From: a virus | Virus record (IMG/VR): IMGVR_UViG_3300029327_000047 | Coordinates: 1-46,185 of that record | Reading direction: 5' to 3' (one strand) | DNA length: 46,185 bases | Shown: one piece after another, positions 1 to 8,510 of the stretch | Position numbering within the stretch: the first letter of the stretch is position 1 | How the letters are laid out: each line of letters begins with the position of its first letter | Position numbers and translations under genes: made by a program | The notes under the pieces: model-generated | Database searches by the model: none | Told to the model about the DNA's origin: nothing | The model's input: the letters and a program-made list of their open reading frames with translations, nothing else

Positions 1-1161
1 TTAGGTCGTTTTTGGCAGGTGCAGGATCGGTGCAGCGCTCTTTCGCGTGAGTGCGTACCCTTCCCGCATCTCCTCAAAGTTCTTTTCAAGATAGCGGTCC
101 AGCGCTTTATTCGTGGAATGGTCCGAGAGTACCTTAACGTCTTCCTTTGATTTTCCGAGTGACCGCAAAAACTGCATTGTACTGTGCCGAGTCCCGCCGT
201 ATAGATCGACCCCTTCTACCCCTACGATGTTACACGCATTAATCCAGTACCGGTAAAGCAGCTTAGGTCCGAACTGTTCTCCCGCCTTATGCCCGCCCCC
301 CTTAGTGTCCCGCCTGAAAAAATATGACTTCGGGAAGCCTTTTGGCAAGGTCCCTATTAACTCGATATCCTCTTTCAGGAGCGGCACGACTTTAGGTCCT
401 TTGTGTGAAACCGTTTTGTGGTCGCGGATTACGAGTAGACCCTGGCGTAAATCAATGTCTTCCTCAAGGATTCCGAGCAATTCTCCGGGCCGGATACTCA
501 CATAGGTGCAGAGCCATTTTATCCCGATGTAGATTCTCGGGTTATTAAGACTAAGTTTTCGTACCTCTTCAATGATCGCGTCTTGAGTGGTCTTATTTAC
601 CGTCTTTCGATATCCAAGCTCAAAGCTCAGTTCTGGGAACTCCGGCATCTGGTCTTTACGAAAGACCCGGCGCTTAATCAGCCAGACAAAGAAGGTGTGT
701 AGGTTGGTTTTGATATTGTATCGGGTTTTGCTCGAGATGCCCTTTTGAGCAAGAAGGAAATCCTCAATCTCGCCGTACCCGATCTCTTTTACATTGGTCT
801 GGCCGAAATGCGCGGCAGCGTTTTCAATGTCCCGTTTGATATGGGTGTAAGAGCCTGGCTTGACGGTCTCCTTTTTTATCTCCAGGTATTTTTCGGTGAG
901 ATTGGCGAAGCCGAGGGGATTTGCTTTTTTGTAGTCGCGTTCATCGAATGTGCCTTTTGAGGTCTCATAGCGAATTCCACTTAGGAAGTACGCAGCTTCA
1001 TCATAGTTTTTGAAGCGCCGGAAGACCCCCGGAAACTTCACGAAAACCTTCGACGCTTTCTGCTTCTTGTGTTTGAGGCAGCAAACGGCGTCTTTGCCGT
1101 TATCGACCATGCGCTGCCCGCACAGCTCGCAGTTCTCCGACGTATAAATGCTTCCCAGCAT
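1..1161 (-). CDS. int: Tyrosine recombinase (phage integrase), 386 aa
   Basis: Catalyses site-specific integration and excision. The N-terminus has a Cys cluster (C11-x2-C14, C27/C28, H31) that looks like a small zinc finger, then a SAM-like core-binding domain near residues 85-165. The catalytic domain shows the box I Arg in SIRPGELL (about R224), GGTRHS (about R325, H326), SDHS (about H348) and the Tyr nucleophile in DRYL (about Y357). The box II HxxR is GGTR here, so its usual first His is Gly. I chose the ATG at 1161 because AGGAGG sits 7 nt upstream; an in-frame ATG at 1236 has a much weaker site. It is the last gene of the leftward operon, and the window is cut at its stop codon, so attP/attL would be expected just outside. 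Confidence 0.93.
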   Translation of the reverse strand: MLGSIYTSENCELCGQRMVDNGKDAVCCLKHKKQKASKVFVKFPGVFRRFKNYDEAAYFLSGIRYETSKGTFDERDYKKANPLGFANLTEKYLEIKKETVKPGSYTHIKRDIENAAAHFGQTNVKEIGYGEIEDFLLAQKGISSKTRYNIKTNLHTFFVWLIKRRVFRKDQMPEFPELSFELGYRKTVNKTTQDAIIEEVRKLSLNNPRIYIGIKWLCTYVSIRPGELLGILEEDIDLRQGLLVIRDHKTVSHKGPKVVPLLKEDIELIGTLPKGFPKSYFFRRDTKGGGHKAGEQFGPKLLYRYWINACNIVGVEGVDLYGGTRHSTMQFLRSLGKSKEDVKVLSDHSTNKALDRYLEKNFEEMREGYALTRKSAAPILHLPKTT

Positions 1162-1239
1162 ACACATGCCTCCTGCTATCTGTTGTCCGGACAGAGGCAT
1201 ATTAGAGGCTGTGTATGTGGGAAAGCAACCGTTCATTTC

Positions 1240-1401
1240 TTAGGCGCGCCTCTCAAATACGTGTATGCATGGCTCGATTCCCGCCCTATCGCATTCCAGG
1301 CAGTACCAATACCAAATGGTTTCGGAAGGGTGCTCCCACCAGGACCAGCGGAGCAGTTTCGCGCCGCATTTTGGGCAAGAGGGATTAGATGAAGGATTCA
1401 A
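1240..1401 (-). CDS. Small zinc-ribbon protein, 53 aa, TTG start
   Basis: Function unknown. The reading frame encodes a compact protein with the pair CPKCG (C9, C12) and CLEC (C34, C37), the spacing of a four-Cys zinc ribbon, with a Trp-rich strand (RWSWWEH, IWYWY) between the pairs. The start is a TTG at 1401 preceded by GGGGGAG, overlapping the end of the methyltransferase gene by 17 bp; there is no ATG in frame. The tight fit between the methyltransferase and int, the ribosome site and the clean Cys pairs argue that it is a real gene. It could bind DNA or a partner of the recombination genes, but nothing in the sequence says which. Confidence 0.7.
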   Translation of the reverse strand: MNPSSNPSCPKCGAKLLRWSWWEHPSETIWYWYCLECDRAGIEPCIHVFERRA

Positions 1402-2803
1402 CCAACTCCCCCATGAAATCCACCTGACGAAGCTCTTCCTGGATATTCTTTTCCGCCAGCATCAGATATTCTTTCTTAAGCTCAATCCCGGTAAATTTCC
1501 GTCCAAGACGAACCGCTAGCACTCCCTCACTTCCGATCCCGGCAAAGGGCGACAGTACATGCTCGCCTCGGTCTGACCAGAGCCGGATAGCCGCATCAAT
1601 CACGTCGATCTGCAAAGGACAGATGTGCTTGATGTCGCCTTCCGAGAGCCGCTTAGTTTGTGCATTGAGGGTCTTGGTTTCCCGTACCCAGTCCCAAATA
1701 GGATGGGCCATTCTTATCCAGTCCTCGTTTGTAACGTCCTGGCTGGCAAATTCCGGCGCGTCTCCGGGTTTCATGAACTTCAGGAGGTAATCCGGGATTG
1801 CGAATCGGAGTTTCCGGCTATTGCTGTGAAGCGTTTTAAAAGCTAGCCCCTGGGCATGGGTCCGGATGCTTTGCGCTTGCGGGTTTTTTCCTATCGTCGC
1901 CTTGCCGTCGTAAATGAAACCGACCGACTCAAAGACGGCCCGGCACTCTGCGGGAAAATCCCTGATGCCTGTATATCCTTTAACTGATTTCAGGATTGCC
2001 AGCGGCGCAACATGCAGGGCCACAACGCAGCCGGGTTTCATTACCCGGAAAAGATGATGGGCGAAAAAAGAAAAATGCATTTCGAATTCATCATCGAGGC
2101 CGTTGCAGTTTCCGAGGTCTTCGTTTTTGCAGGAGTAAGAATAGAGGTCCGCAAACGGCGGGGAGAACACGGCCAGGTCAAATTGATTCTCAGGCATCCC
2201 CGCCATAACCTTGATGCAGTCGCCGTGAATCAGCTGGTAATCTGGCCCGGTAATATCGGGAAGCGGTTCTTCCTCTTCGGTCTCGATCTGTAGCGTCCTG
2301 TTTGCGAACGCCTGAAGATCGTCAAGCAGGCATTCGACATAAAGACGCTCCTGGAATTGGGCGTCCTCAATGTAGTCGGCCTGCTTCCGCATGACGTTTT
2401 CAAGCATCGGGCGTTCGAGCGCTGTATGAGGAATATAGACTAGGACCTGTTCTTTTTGCCCGTATCGGTGCAGCCGGCCGATGGCTTGATACAGAGCCTC
2501 GAAAGAATCGGCCGCCCAGGAAAAGATACAGATCCGGCAGTGTTGCAGATTTAAGCCGGTACCCATGAGCCGGGGTTTTACAATGAGTACTTGTATCCGG
2601 CCCTGGCGAAAATCCTCCAGGATTTTTAGCCGGACTTCCTGCTTCGTTATTTTCCCGGTCAGGTGTACTGAATTCGGGATAAGAGCTTGCAGGATTTCGC
2701 CCTCTTCATCAAACTGAGTCCAGATGATTACCTGTTCGCCCTCGTGAGAATCCACGATCTCGGCAATGCGCTGCGGTTTATTGCTGGATAAGGCTAAGCT
2801 CAT
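1385..2803 (-). CDS. Helicase C-terminal half fused to beta-class DNA methyltransferase, 472 aa
   Basis: Residues about 1-160 are the second RecA lobe of an SF2/SNF2-like helicase: IIWTQFDEEGE, motif V MGTGLNLQHC and motif VI QAIGRLHRYGQ. Residues about 185-460 are a DNA methyltransferase with the catalytic SPPF (motif IV, N4-cytosine or N6-adenine type) before the AdoMet-binding FAGIGSEG (motif I), the order of the beta class. The ATP-binding first lobe is in the upstream gene, which overlaps by ATGA at 2800-2803, so the two are probably made by coupled translation or as a frameshift fusion. Phage helicase-methyltransferase proteins such as P1 DarB protect DNA from host restriction; that role here is inference. 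Confidence 0.88.
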   Translation of the reverse strand: MSLALSSNKPQRIAEIVDSHEGEQVIIWTQFDEEGEILQALIPNSVHLTGKITKQEVRLKILEDFRQGRIQVLIVKPRLMGTGLNLQHCRICIFSWAADSFEALYQAIGRLHRYGQKEQVLVYIPHTALERPMLENVMRKQADYIEDAQFQERLYVECLLDDLQAFANRTLQIETEEEEPLPDITGPDYQLIHGDCIKVMAGMPENQFDLAVFSPPFADLYSYSCKNEDLGNCNGLDDEFEMHFSFFAHHLFRVMKPGCVVALHVAPLAILKSVKGYTGIRDFPAECRAVFESVGFIYDGKATIGKNPQAQSIRTHAQGLAFKTLHSNSRKLRFAIPDYLLKFMKPGDAPEFASQDVTNEDWIRMAHPIWDWVRETKTLNAQTKRLSEGDIKHICPLQIDVIDAAIRLWSDRGEHVLSPFAGIGSEGVLAVRLGRKFTGIELKKEYLMLAEKNIQEELRQVDFMGELVESFI

Positions 2804-3786
2804 TTATAGAGAAACCCCTTCGATATTTGACTTGCCTTCAACCGGTTTACCATCCCCTTATTTGTGCCGAACTGCTCGGCCGCGACCATTTGGTCAAATG
2901 TCAACTCGACTTCATTCCAGATGACTTCCGGGGGCTTCAGGTCGCAAAGATTATCCTCGAAGCCGTATTGCGCTGGACTGCGAAGGAAAACACTCCAGGT
3001 TGATAGAAAATCATAGAAAGCTCGCCGGGCATGGGGTTTCAGAACGTACTCATTTCCCTTGCCGGTGTTAAAAAAGAATTTATTGAAAAACTGCTTGTAG
3101 TTGCTGATGTAGTCCAGAAATAGCGCGTGCGAAGCGTATTCCTGCCGGTCATTCGGCGCGGGCGTTGCCGTGCAGGCTAGTTTGTAGGGAATACCTTTGC
3201 AGGAGTTTATGATGTTGGTCCGGAGCTTTCCATCTGCCGCCTTGAGGATACTGGACTCGTCGAGAATAATCGCGCCGACATGATCCTGAAGCCAGAAGGG
3301 GGTACGGAACTTATCGACGTTTACGATTCCAATCGGAGGATCTTCCCAGGGATAGCTCTTCGCCTGGAGAAATGCTTCGATATCTCCCCGGTAAACAGCA
3401 TTGATGTCGATCAAGGTCGCGCGGCCGTAAAACTTCTGCTGTTCGCGTATGGTCTGGTCGATCAGGTGGAGCTGCGTGATTATCAAGGTTTTCTTCGGGT
3501 AAACCCGCTCGGATACGTGGCGCGCCCATTCAAGGAAAATGGCCGTTTTTCCGAGGCCGATGTTGGCAAATACGGCAAAGCGTTTCTTGAGAAGAGAAAG
3601 CCGAGTAATGAATTGCTGATAATCCCAAAGGTGGGGCGCAAGTTCGATTCGGGCATCGGCATCGTTGTACTCGAAATCATCTACATAGATGACATTTCCG
3701 TCAACTCTGTGAATCGGGGCACGCTTGGCCTCGAGGAAAAGTTCGTAAGAGGCAAGGGAGAAATCGGAGATGGGGATTGATTTCAT
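2800..3786 (-). CDS. SF2 helicase N-terminal ATPase lobe, 328 aa
   Basis: Carries the first RecA lobe only: Walker A in FANIGLGKTAIFLEWA, a DEAH-box-like Walker B in IILDESS and motif III in CTATPAPND. The remaining helicase motifs are in the next gene, fused to a methyltransferase. I chose the ATG at 3786, which overlaps the polymerase stop codon (ATGA) and has AGAGG upstream; an ATG at 3843 would lie deep in the polymerase gene. It ends in GFLYK and the next frame resumes with LSSNKP; as I remember related single-chain helicases these stretches are almost adjacent, so this is a split of one protein, either natural or caused by a one-base change. Confidence 0.85.
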   Translation of the reverse strand: MKSIPISDFSLASYELFLEAKRAPIHRVDGNVIYVDDFEYNDADARIELAPHLWDYQQFITRLSLLKKRFAVFANIGLGKTAIFLEWARHVSERVYPKKTLIITQLHLIDQTIREQQKFYGRATLIDINAVYRGDIEAFLQAKSYPWEDPPIGIVNVDKFRTPFWLQDHVGAIILDESSILKAADGKLRTNIINSCKGIPYKLACTATPAPNDRQEYASHALFLDYISNYKQFFNKFFFNTGKGNEYVLKPHARRAFYDFLSTWSVFLRSPAQYGFEDNLCDLKPPEVIWNEVELTFDQMVAAEQFGTNKGMVNRLKASQISKGFLYK

Positions 3787-5876
3787 TTCCGATACCTCTT
3801 GCCTCTCCAGCCTTCTGCCGCAACCGGGCAACCTTCCGCCCATTCAGGCACCTGGGCCATGATCTGTTCGTACTCCTCAAGAGACCCAAAGCCCTCCGGC
3901 ACTTCCGAGATTACCTCGTCGTGTACCGACAAAATCACCGGATACCCCGAATCCTCAAGTCGCAACATAGCCTCGGCCATAAGATCGCGGGCCGTTGCCT
4001 GGACGATGTTTTCTACCAACTTCCCGCCGTATGTTGCCTCACGCAACCACTTTCCTTTGACAACAGCCATGTGCGTGAGCACCGACTTTTCCCGCTCAAT
4101 CGGAGGTCCGACGATCCTCAGATCCTCATCTTCGGCGCGTTTCTTTGCTCGACGCTCGGGCTGATTCCGTCCGACGATCATGATTGAGGTTTCCTTGCCG
4201 TCTTCATCGATGCAGGGATAAATGTAAGCCGGTTCGATCACTAAAGTGGGGTAAGGATAGGAAAGCAGGCGCCCGGAAGGCAGGCGGCAGTGGAGAAACT
4301 TGTCTCGTGTAAACCAGGTGGTTTTTCCGTATTCAACGGGATTGCCTGTTTGCAGGGCCGCGATTGCCGCACGCTCAGTCGCATACCAGAATTCTTTTAC
4401 GTTCGGGTATTTCGCCCGATAGGTCTTAACGACTTTACGGGCGAGCTTTTTATCGATTTCGACCTTAGCCTGAATTGCGCACGTGGCTTTAAATTTCGGC
4501 GCGCCCATACCAAAACCAAGGCCGAGGATCGCGGTCTTTCCGACCTGGCGCTCTTTCTTATCCGCTTTGGTTACAGCTCGCTCGTAGATCGTGGTCGCCA
4601 TATCCAGGTATATATCCGCCCCGGATCGGAACAGCTCGACGCCTTCTGTTTCACCGGCCAGCCAGAGGAGTACCCGCGCCTCGATTGATGCAAAGTCGGC
4701 GCAGATCAGGTCTTGCCCAGGTGCGGCGGTAAGAGTTGGCCGAATCAGGGCTTGTGCAAGTTGCATGACATCGCCGAAGCAGTTTTCGATCCAATCCATA
4801 TCACCAGACCGCACAAGCGCCAGTGCCAGCTCCAAGTATTCCTGCTCGATACCTTTTCTCGGGAGATTCTGAAGCTGCACCCCCCGACCGGCCCATCTTC
4901 CGGTTGTGGCCGCATGGTAGAGCACCGTTCCCCGGATTCTGCCGTCCAGGTTTGCCCGGTCCAGGACCGCCTTGTATTTTGAAACGGAGGCAAGTCCGAG
5001 GGATTGGCGGATCTCCAGAAGACGGCGGACCTCCGGGGCGAGATCGCCTTCAAGGGCGGCCGCGACGGTGGCTTTTGTCATATCGTCGGTGCCGCAGTAT
5101 TCGGACATTGCGGCAACCTGTTTAACTGACTGGATACGCCCTTCGGTGAGTAGCTCTACTTCGCCGAGTAGCGTTTCTTCATGTTTACAGATAATCGAAA
5201 TCATCTGCTTAGCAAGCCGAGTATCCGCCTGGATGCCCCGCTCATTCATCTTCTGATCAAGATGCCAGACCTTCTGTTCGATCGGATTCAGGTCCGGAAG
5301 GGCACTCGATACCGCATGCTCGGCCTCTACATCTTGCAGGCAGTACCGAAAGAGCGTGATTAAATCTTTCGGATCTTCGTACCAATAAAGACCGTCAGGC
5401 TCGCCCTTTCGGGGCTTTCTCGGTTTGCAGAGTTTGAGCATCAAAGTATGCCCGGCCTTGTCTTTTTGAACCGGAACCTTCAAGGCCGCTCCGGAACCTT
5501 CGAGGGACCGAGGCAGGGCAAATGCCGCGGCTTTTGCCAAAGAACATCTCCACTTGTGGTCTGGAATATCCGGCCAGCCCAGGCGCGGCACCATAATCAT
5601 TCGCCAGATGGCGCGCTCAAATTCCGCATTATGGGCTTCAATTATTTCCGCCCTATTGATTGCTTCGATGAATTGACCGGGGTCACTTGAGCAGGCGAGT
5701 TCATTTCGAAATTCAGGACGATAGATTTTAGGGTTTACCCAAAGCCCCTTTGCGCCTTTGTCCGTTCGCATGGCGAGACAGAGCGGCTCGGTATTCGGGT
5801 GCTCGGCATAAACCCACGGGCCGGTCTTTTTGATGTCGACAACGGCCCGTGTTTCGAAATCGATTGCCAGATTCAT
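3783..5876 (-). CDS. polA: Family A DNA polymerase with 3'-5' exonuclease, 697 aa
   Basis: Replicative polymerase of the phage type. The exonuclease domain (about 1-200) has exo I in AIDFETRA, exo II in EAHNAEFE and exo III in YCLQDVEAEH. The polymerase domain has motif A DFASIEARVLLWLAGE, motif B RQVGKTAILGLGFG and motif C SVHDEV near the C-terminus. There is no 5' nuclease domain, as is usual for phage enzymes. The ATG at 5876 is preferred because the DFET motif then starts at residue 6 as in relatives; it overlaps the stop of the small gene before it, and the Shine-Dalgarno (GGGAAG) is modest, suggesting translational coupling. Confidence 0.96.
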   Translation of the reverse strand: MNLAIDFETRAVVDIKKTGPWVYAEHPNTEPLCLAMRTDKGAKGLWVNPKIYRPEFRNELACSSDPGQFIEAINRAEIIEAHNAEFERAIWRMIMVPRLGWPDIPDHKWRCSLAKAAAFALPRSLEGSGAALKVPVQKDKAGHTLMLKLCKPRKPRKGEPDGLYWYEDPKDLITLFRYCLQDVEAEHAVSSALPDLNPIEQKVWHLDQKMNERGIQADTRLAKQMISIICKHEETLLGEVELLTEGRIQSVKQVAAMSEYCGTDDMTKATVAAALEGDLAPEVRRLLEIRQSLGLASVSKYKAVLDRANLDGRIRGTVLYHAATTGRWAGRGVQLQNLPRKGIEQEYLELALALVRSGDMDWIENCFGDVMQLAQALIRPTLTAAPGQDLICADFASIEARVLLWLAGETEGVELFRSGADIYLDMATTIYERAVTKADKKERQVGKTAILGLGFGMGAPKFKATCAIQAKVEIDKKLARKVVKTYRAKYPNVKEFWYATERAAIAALQTGNPVEYGKTTWFTRDKFLHCRLPSGRLLSYPYPTLVIEPAYIYPCIDEDGKETSIMIVGRNQPERRAKKRAEDEDLRIVGPPIEREKSVLTHMAVVKGKWLREATYGGKLVENIVQATARDLMAEAMLRLEDSGYPVILSVHDEVISEVPEGFGSLEEYEQIMAQVPEWAEGCPVAAEGWRGKRYRK

Positions 5877-5989
5877 CGAGCTTCCCACTTGCAGCAAGTT
5901 CCTCGGTCCGATATTTCCGAAATGAACGGGGCCTGAATTACAGGACAAAGCCCCTCGAATCCGTGTTTGCAGTTACCGCAGCATTTCAT
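5873..5989 (-). CDS. Small Cys-rich protein, 38 aa
   Basis: Unknown function. It starts MKCCGNCKHGFEG and carries a CxxC pair, further Cys residues and a terminal CCKW, like the small metal-binding proteins found in phage replication operons. The ATG at 5989 follows GGAGG at 11 nt, and its stop codon overlaps the polymerase start by ATGA, which supports it being translated and coupled to the polymerase. Confidence 0.6.
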   Translation of the reverse strand: MKCCGNCKHGFEGLCPVIQAPFISEISDRGTCCKWEAR

Positions 5990-6008
5990 ATTCTCTCGTC
6001 CTCCGTAT

Positions 6009-6057
6009 TGTGGAGCCCGGATTCGAACCGGGCTTGAGCGCCGTTCGCTCTCCACTA
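6009..6057 (-). other. tRNA 3'-half-like structured element
   Basis: On the minus strand this gap folds as three stems: closing GTGGA/TCCAC, a hairpin GAGCG-loop-CGCTC, and an arm GCCCGG-TTCGAAT-CCGGGC. The last is a textbook tRNA T arm with a 7-nt loop, and the middle hairpin resembles the long variable arm of class II tRNAs. No matching 5' acceptor strand, D arm or anticodon arm is found upstream, where the ssDNA-binding protein gene ends, so it is not a complete tRNA. It could be a tRNA-derived remnant, an RNA-processing signal or a terminator-like structure. Confidence 0.5.
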
Positions 6058-6669
6058 AAAATCAGCCACTTCGCTATACGCTCCCGGATCATCCGAGAAA
6101 TCATCGAGCGGGGTGAAGTCGGTATCGGGATCACAGCGCGAGGTAAAAGGCTCGCCGTCTTTTACCTTCTGTACCCCGAGCAGACCGAACGATACGCCCC
6201 GATTTCCGGAGTTATCCCATGCAAATGCGTTGATCGAGGCCCGGCAGTAGCACCCCGGATAAACGTCGCTCTTGTCGAGTACCGGCTTTAGTTTTTGATC
6301 GACAACAATCGGCCGAACTTCCGAGCTGGCGGGGACGGAAACCATGCCGGGGTACCCGTCATAATTCTGCGCATCGCCGTCGCGAAACGGCCAGCCGTCT
6401 TTACCCGAGACTGTCAGGAAAGTTGTCAAGTTGATCGTTCGAAGGTTCGCCGGCCACTTTGCCTTGTCGCTTCCCCACTTTGAAACGATGGCGTCAAAGG
6501 CCAACTTCTTGAGGGCGCGTAGGTCCTCTTTTTTGTCGAAGAGCATCACAAGGCGGTATTTTTCCTTTGCCCCGGCTCCCGGTCCGGCCTTCGGTTCGAA
6601 TAAACTTGGAAAGCTCAGCCGGAATACCGGCGTAGTGAGTTTTCCGTTACTTGGTGCTGCCTCTGTCAT
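6055..6669 (-). CDS. Enc34-type ssDNA-binding protein (DUF2815), 204 aa
   Basis: The fold type is recognised from the start TTPVFRLSFPSLFEPK, the KYRLVMLFDK strand, the PGCYCRASINAFAWDN segment and the GVSFGLLGVQKV strand, typical of DUF2815 single-stranded DNA-binding proteins, which are usually encoded next to a DUF2800 nuclease and a family A polymerase, as here. It ends in an acidic tail (DDFSDDPG...), common in SSB-like proteins for partner contacts. The ATG at 6669 has GGGAG 8 nt upstream; an in-frame ATG at 6699 would overlap the previous gene. Confidence 0.9.
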   Translation of the reverse strand: MTEAAPSNGKLTTPVFRLSFPSLFEPKAGPGAGAKEKYRLVMLFDKKEDLRALKKLAFDAIVSKWGSDKAKWPANLRTINLTTFLTVSGKDGWPFRDGDAQNYDGYPGMVSVPASSEVRPIVVDQKLKPVLDKSDVYPGCYCRASINAFAWDNSGNRGVSFGLLGVQKVKDGEPFTSRCDPDTDFTPLDDFSDDPGAYSEVADF

Positions 6670-6682
6670 TTGGTTTCTCCCT

Positions 6683-7888
6683 TTATACGAAATCTTCACA
6701 AAACTCGATTGCCGGGGATACTGCCTCTACTGCCGCGCGCCGGTCAGACTCTGGGGCGATAACGAGCCCACCTTCCGGCTTTTCAATCCATTCATGCACT
6801 GGCAGCTCCCATCCTTTTTCCTCGACAAGCTTTTCCATCTTGGCCGGAGAGAGTAGCTTCTTTTCGTAGACCCCGAGATCCCGGTATTTGAAGAGGCGGT
6901 TATCGAGATCCACCCCGTCTTTCCATCGCCGATTCGCCCGTTTCCGGACGAGTTTAAAGCCGGGAACGGCCTGACCCTGCTCAAGAAGTCCTTGTGCATA
7001 AGAGCTGACGCTTTTTAGCCAGGTCTTTAAGAGGTCTTCTGATTGCAGGACCTTGACCAGCTCGTCAGTTGTCAAATGTTCGGGATTGGGAAGTGGGATT
7101 GTCTGAAAATCGCTTTTAACGACTTCCATCGCATGGGCCTGGAGAGTTGGGCAACTCGCCATCGCCGGGCAGAACTTGCACCAGGTTCCGGCTATTACTG
7201 GGGCATCCGGTGCGCCCGTTTTCTCGGCAGCGGGAAGCAGTTGCTTTCGCGCCCATTCTTCCAGGTCTCGCGGGTAGGTTGTCCAACGTCTCGTAGGGCC
7301 GTCTTTATGTCGAGCCCGCGGCTGGACGATTACGCACTCGATTTCATCATAGTCTGAATCGAAATAGGCCCCGAGCGCATAGTAGAGTAATTGGGGATTT
7401 CGCCCGACCTCGACTGCATGCCCGGCGCCGTACTTGAAATCATAGACGATAAGCTTTCCAAACGGCTGACTCAGGCATGCGTCATTAGTGCCGAACATGC
7501 CGGGATAGAACTTGGAAAGATCAAATCGATGCTCGATTTCAAGCTTCGCATGTGGATTTGTCTCAACATCAGACGCGATAACCTCGAGATATGTCTGGAC
7601 TGCCTGAACCATCTCTTCGGTTATCTCAAAATCCCCATCCTCTCCGGTTGCCCCGCTTTTAAGGATCGAGAAGTCGTCACCTACACGTCGGATGAATCTG
7701 CCTTCATACTGTGCGGCTTTTTCTCCTTTTTTGAGGCAGCGCTCAGCTAGATGGTGCGCCGCCGACCCCTCCTCGGCATAAACCGAGGAGGAGCTTTTCA
7801 CGCCCTGGCACAGCCGAATCGAACCAGGGCACTCCATCCACCTGTAAGCAGATGATGCGCCTAACGTGGCATGGCTAAGCGGCGGCAT
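6683..7888 (-). CDS. RecB/Cas4-like PD-(D/E)XK nuclease (DUF2800), 401 aa
   Basis: DUF2800 family phage recombination nuclease. The core shows GTNDA (D136), IVYDFKYG (D150, K152) and the Gln of NPQLLYY (Q166), the PD-(D/E)XK layout of RecB-type nucleases. A Cys near the N-terminus (C20, MECPGS) plus CKFCPAMASC (C237, C240, C246) match the Cys arrangement that holds an iron-sulfur cluster in Cas4 and AddB. The start at 7888 has AGGAGG 6 nt upstream and overlaps the preceding gene by 14 bp. Probably processes DNA ends for recombination together with the ssDNA-binding protein. Confidence 0.9.
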   Translation of the reverse strand: MPPLSHATLGASSAYRWMECPGSIRLCQGVKSSSSVYAEEGSAAHHLAERCLKKGEKAAQYEGRFIRRVGDDFSILKSGATGEDGDFEITEEMVQAVQTYLEVIASDVETNPHAKLEIEHRFDLSKFYPGMFGTNDACLSQPFGKLIVYDFKYGAGHAVEVGRNPQLLYYALGAYFDSDYDEIECVIVQPRARHKDGPTRRWTTYPRDLEEWARKQLLPAAEKTGAPDAPVIAGTWCKFCPAMASCPTLQAHAMEVVKSDFQTIPLPNPEHLTTDELVKVLQSEDLLKTWLKSVSSYAQGLLEQGQAVPGFKLVRKRANRRWKDGVDLDNRLFKYRDLGVYEKKLLSPAKMEKLVEEKGWELPVHEWIEKPEGGLVIAPESDRRAAVEAVSPAIEFCEDFV

Positions 7889-8303
7889 CCAGGGCCTCCT
7901 TGGCGGCTTTATAGATCACCGGGAGGGCGGCTGGATCGGCTTCGGAAAGTCGATCTTTTCCGCCAGAGTGCGTACGTAAAATTTCTTTGGCCTTGGCGAG
8001 ACCGACCTTCGGATGCACCGAGAGCTTTTTAAGCAGCTCGTTTATATCCTGCATTGTCACCTGCTTTTCAGGCTCAGACCCGAAGTCGATCTCCTGTTCC
8101 GGAGGCGCGCTCAGATCCGATGCAGGGAGTACCTCAACTGTTGTTGCCGGTTCATCTTTTTTCTTCCGGGTCCGCTTTGCAGTCTCGGTTGGTGACTCTG
8201 TTCCAGCGGGAGCCGTCACCTGTGACAAAAAGGCTTCGGTTTGGTCTTTGAGTGAAGCGGCAATCGATTCAAGCGCCTTTACCAGTCTTTCAAGTAACTC
8301 CAT
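7875..8303 (-). CDS. Hypothetical replication-operon protein, 142 aa
   Basis: Not firmly recognised. It has an N-terminal amphipathic helix (LLERLVKALESIAASL), a charged low-complexity linker (AKRTRKKKDE and a Pro/Glu stretch) and a C-terminal helical module from about residue 85 (MQDINELLKKLS...LAKAKEIL...ALPVIYKAAKEAL). That C-terminal pattern resembles small phage proteins often mislabelled rRNA biogenesis protein rrp5; this link is from memory. The ATG at 8303 is chosen because GGAGGG lies 7 nt upstream. It may be an accessory of the nuclease, with which it overlaps. Confidence 0.75.
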   Translation of the reverse strand: MELLERLVKALESIAASLKDQTEAFLSQVTAPAGTESPTETAKRTRKKKDEPATTVEVLPASDLSAPPEQEIDFGSEPEKQVTMQDINELLKKLSVHPKVGLAKAKEILRTHSGGKDRLSEADPAALPVIYKAAKEALDAAA

Positions 8304-8318
8304 CATTTTTCCCTCCAT

Positions 8319-8510
8319 TTAGATATTTGCCGTTAAGATCGGCCCCTTTTTTCTTGATGCGACGCGGAAGGTTTTCTGCCATCCGCATTTGCACCGGATT
8401 CGAAACTTTCCCAGGTATCTGCCGTCAATCCGGCGCACCTGGCCCCATAAAACTTTTATCCCTTCCGGCGGACACTCATGCTTTGCCGCCCGCAGCAACT
8501 TGGTTAGCAT
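8319..8510 (-). CDS. Small hypothetical protein with Cys pair, 63 aa
   Basis: Unknown function. The protein is basic (about 14 Lys/Arg), with KCGW and an RCKC motif in the middle and a single upstream Cys in HECPP, so a metal site is possible but incomplete. Its ATG has AAGGAGG at good distance and it overlaps the helicase gene by 35 bp, which together with operon placement supports translation. Confidence 0.65.
   Translation of the reverse strand: MLTKLLRAAKHECPPEGIKVLWGQVRRIDGRYLGKFRIRCKCGWQKTFRVASRKKGPILTANI

Noticed and set aside
6001-6110. Complete tRNA gene on the minus strand
   Set aside because: The T arm is perfect, but only four acceptor pairs can be found upstream and there is no D arm or anticodon arm; the upstream bases encode the end of the ssDNA-binding protein.
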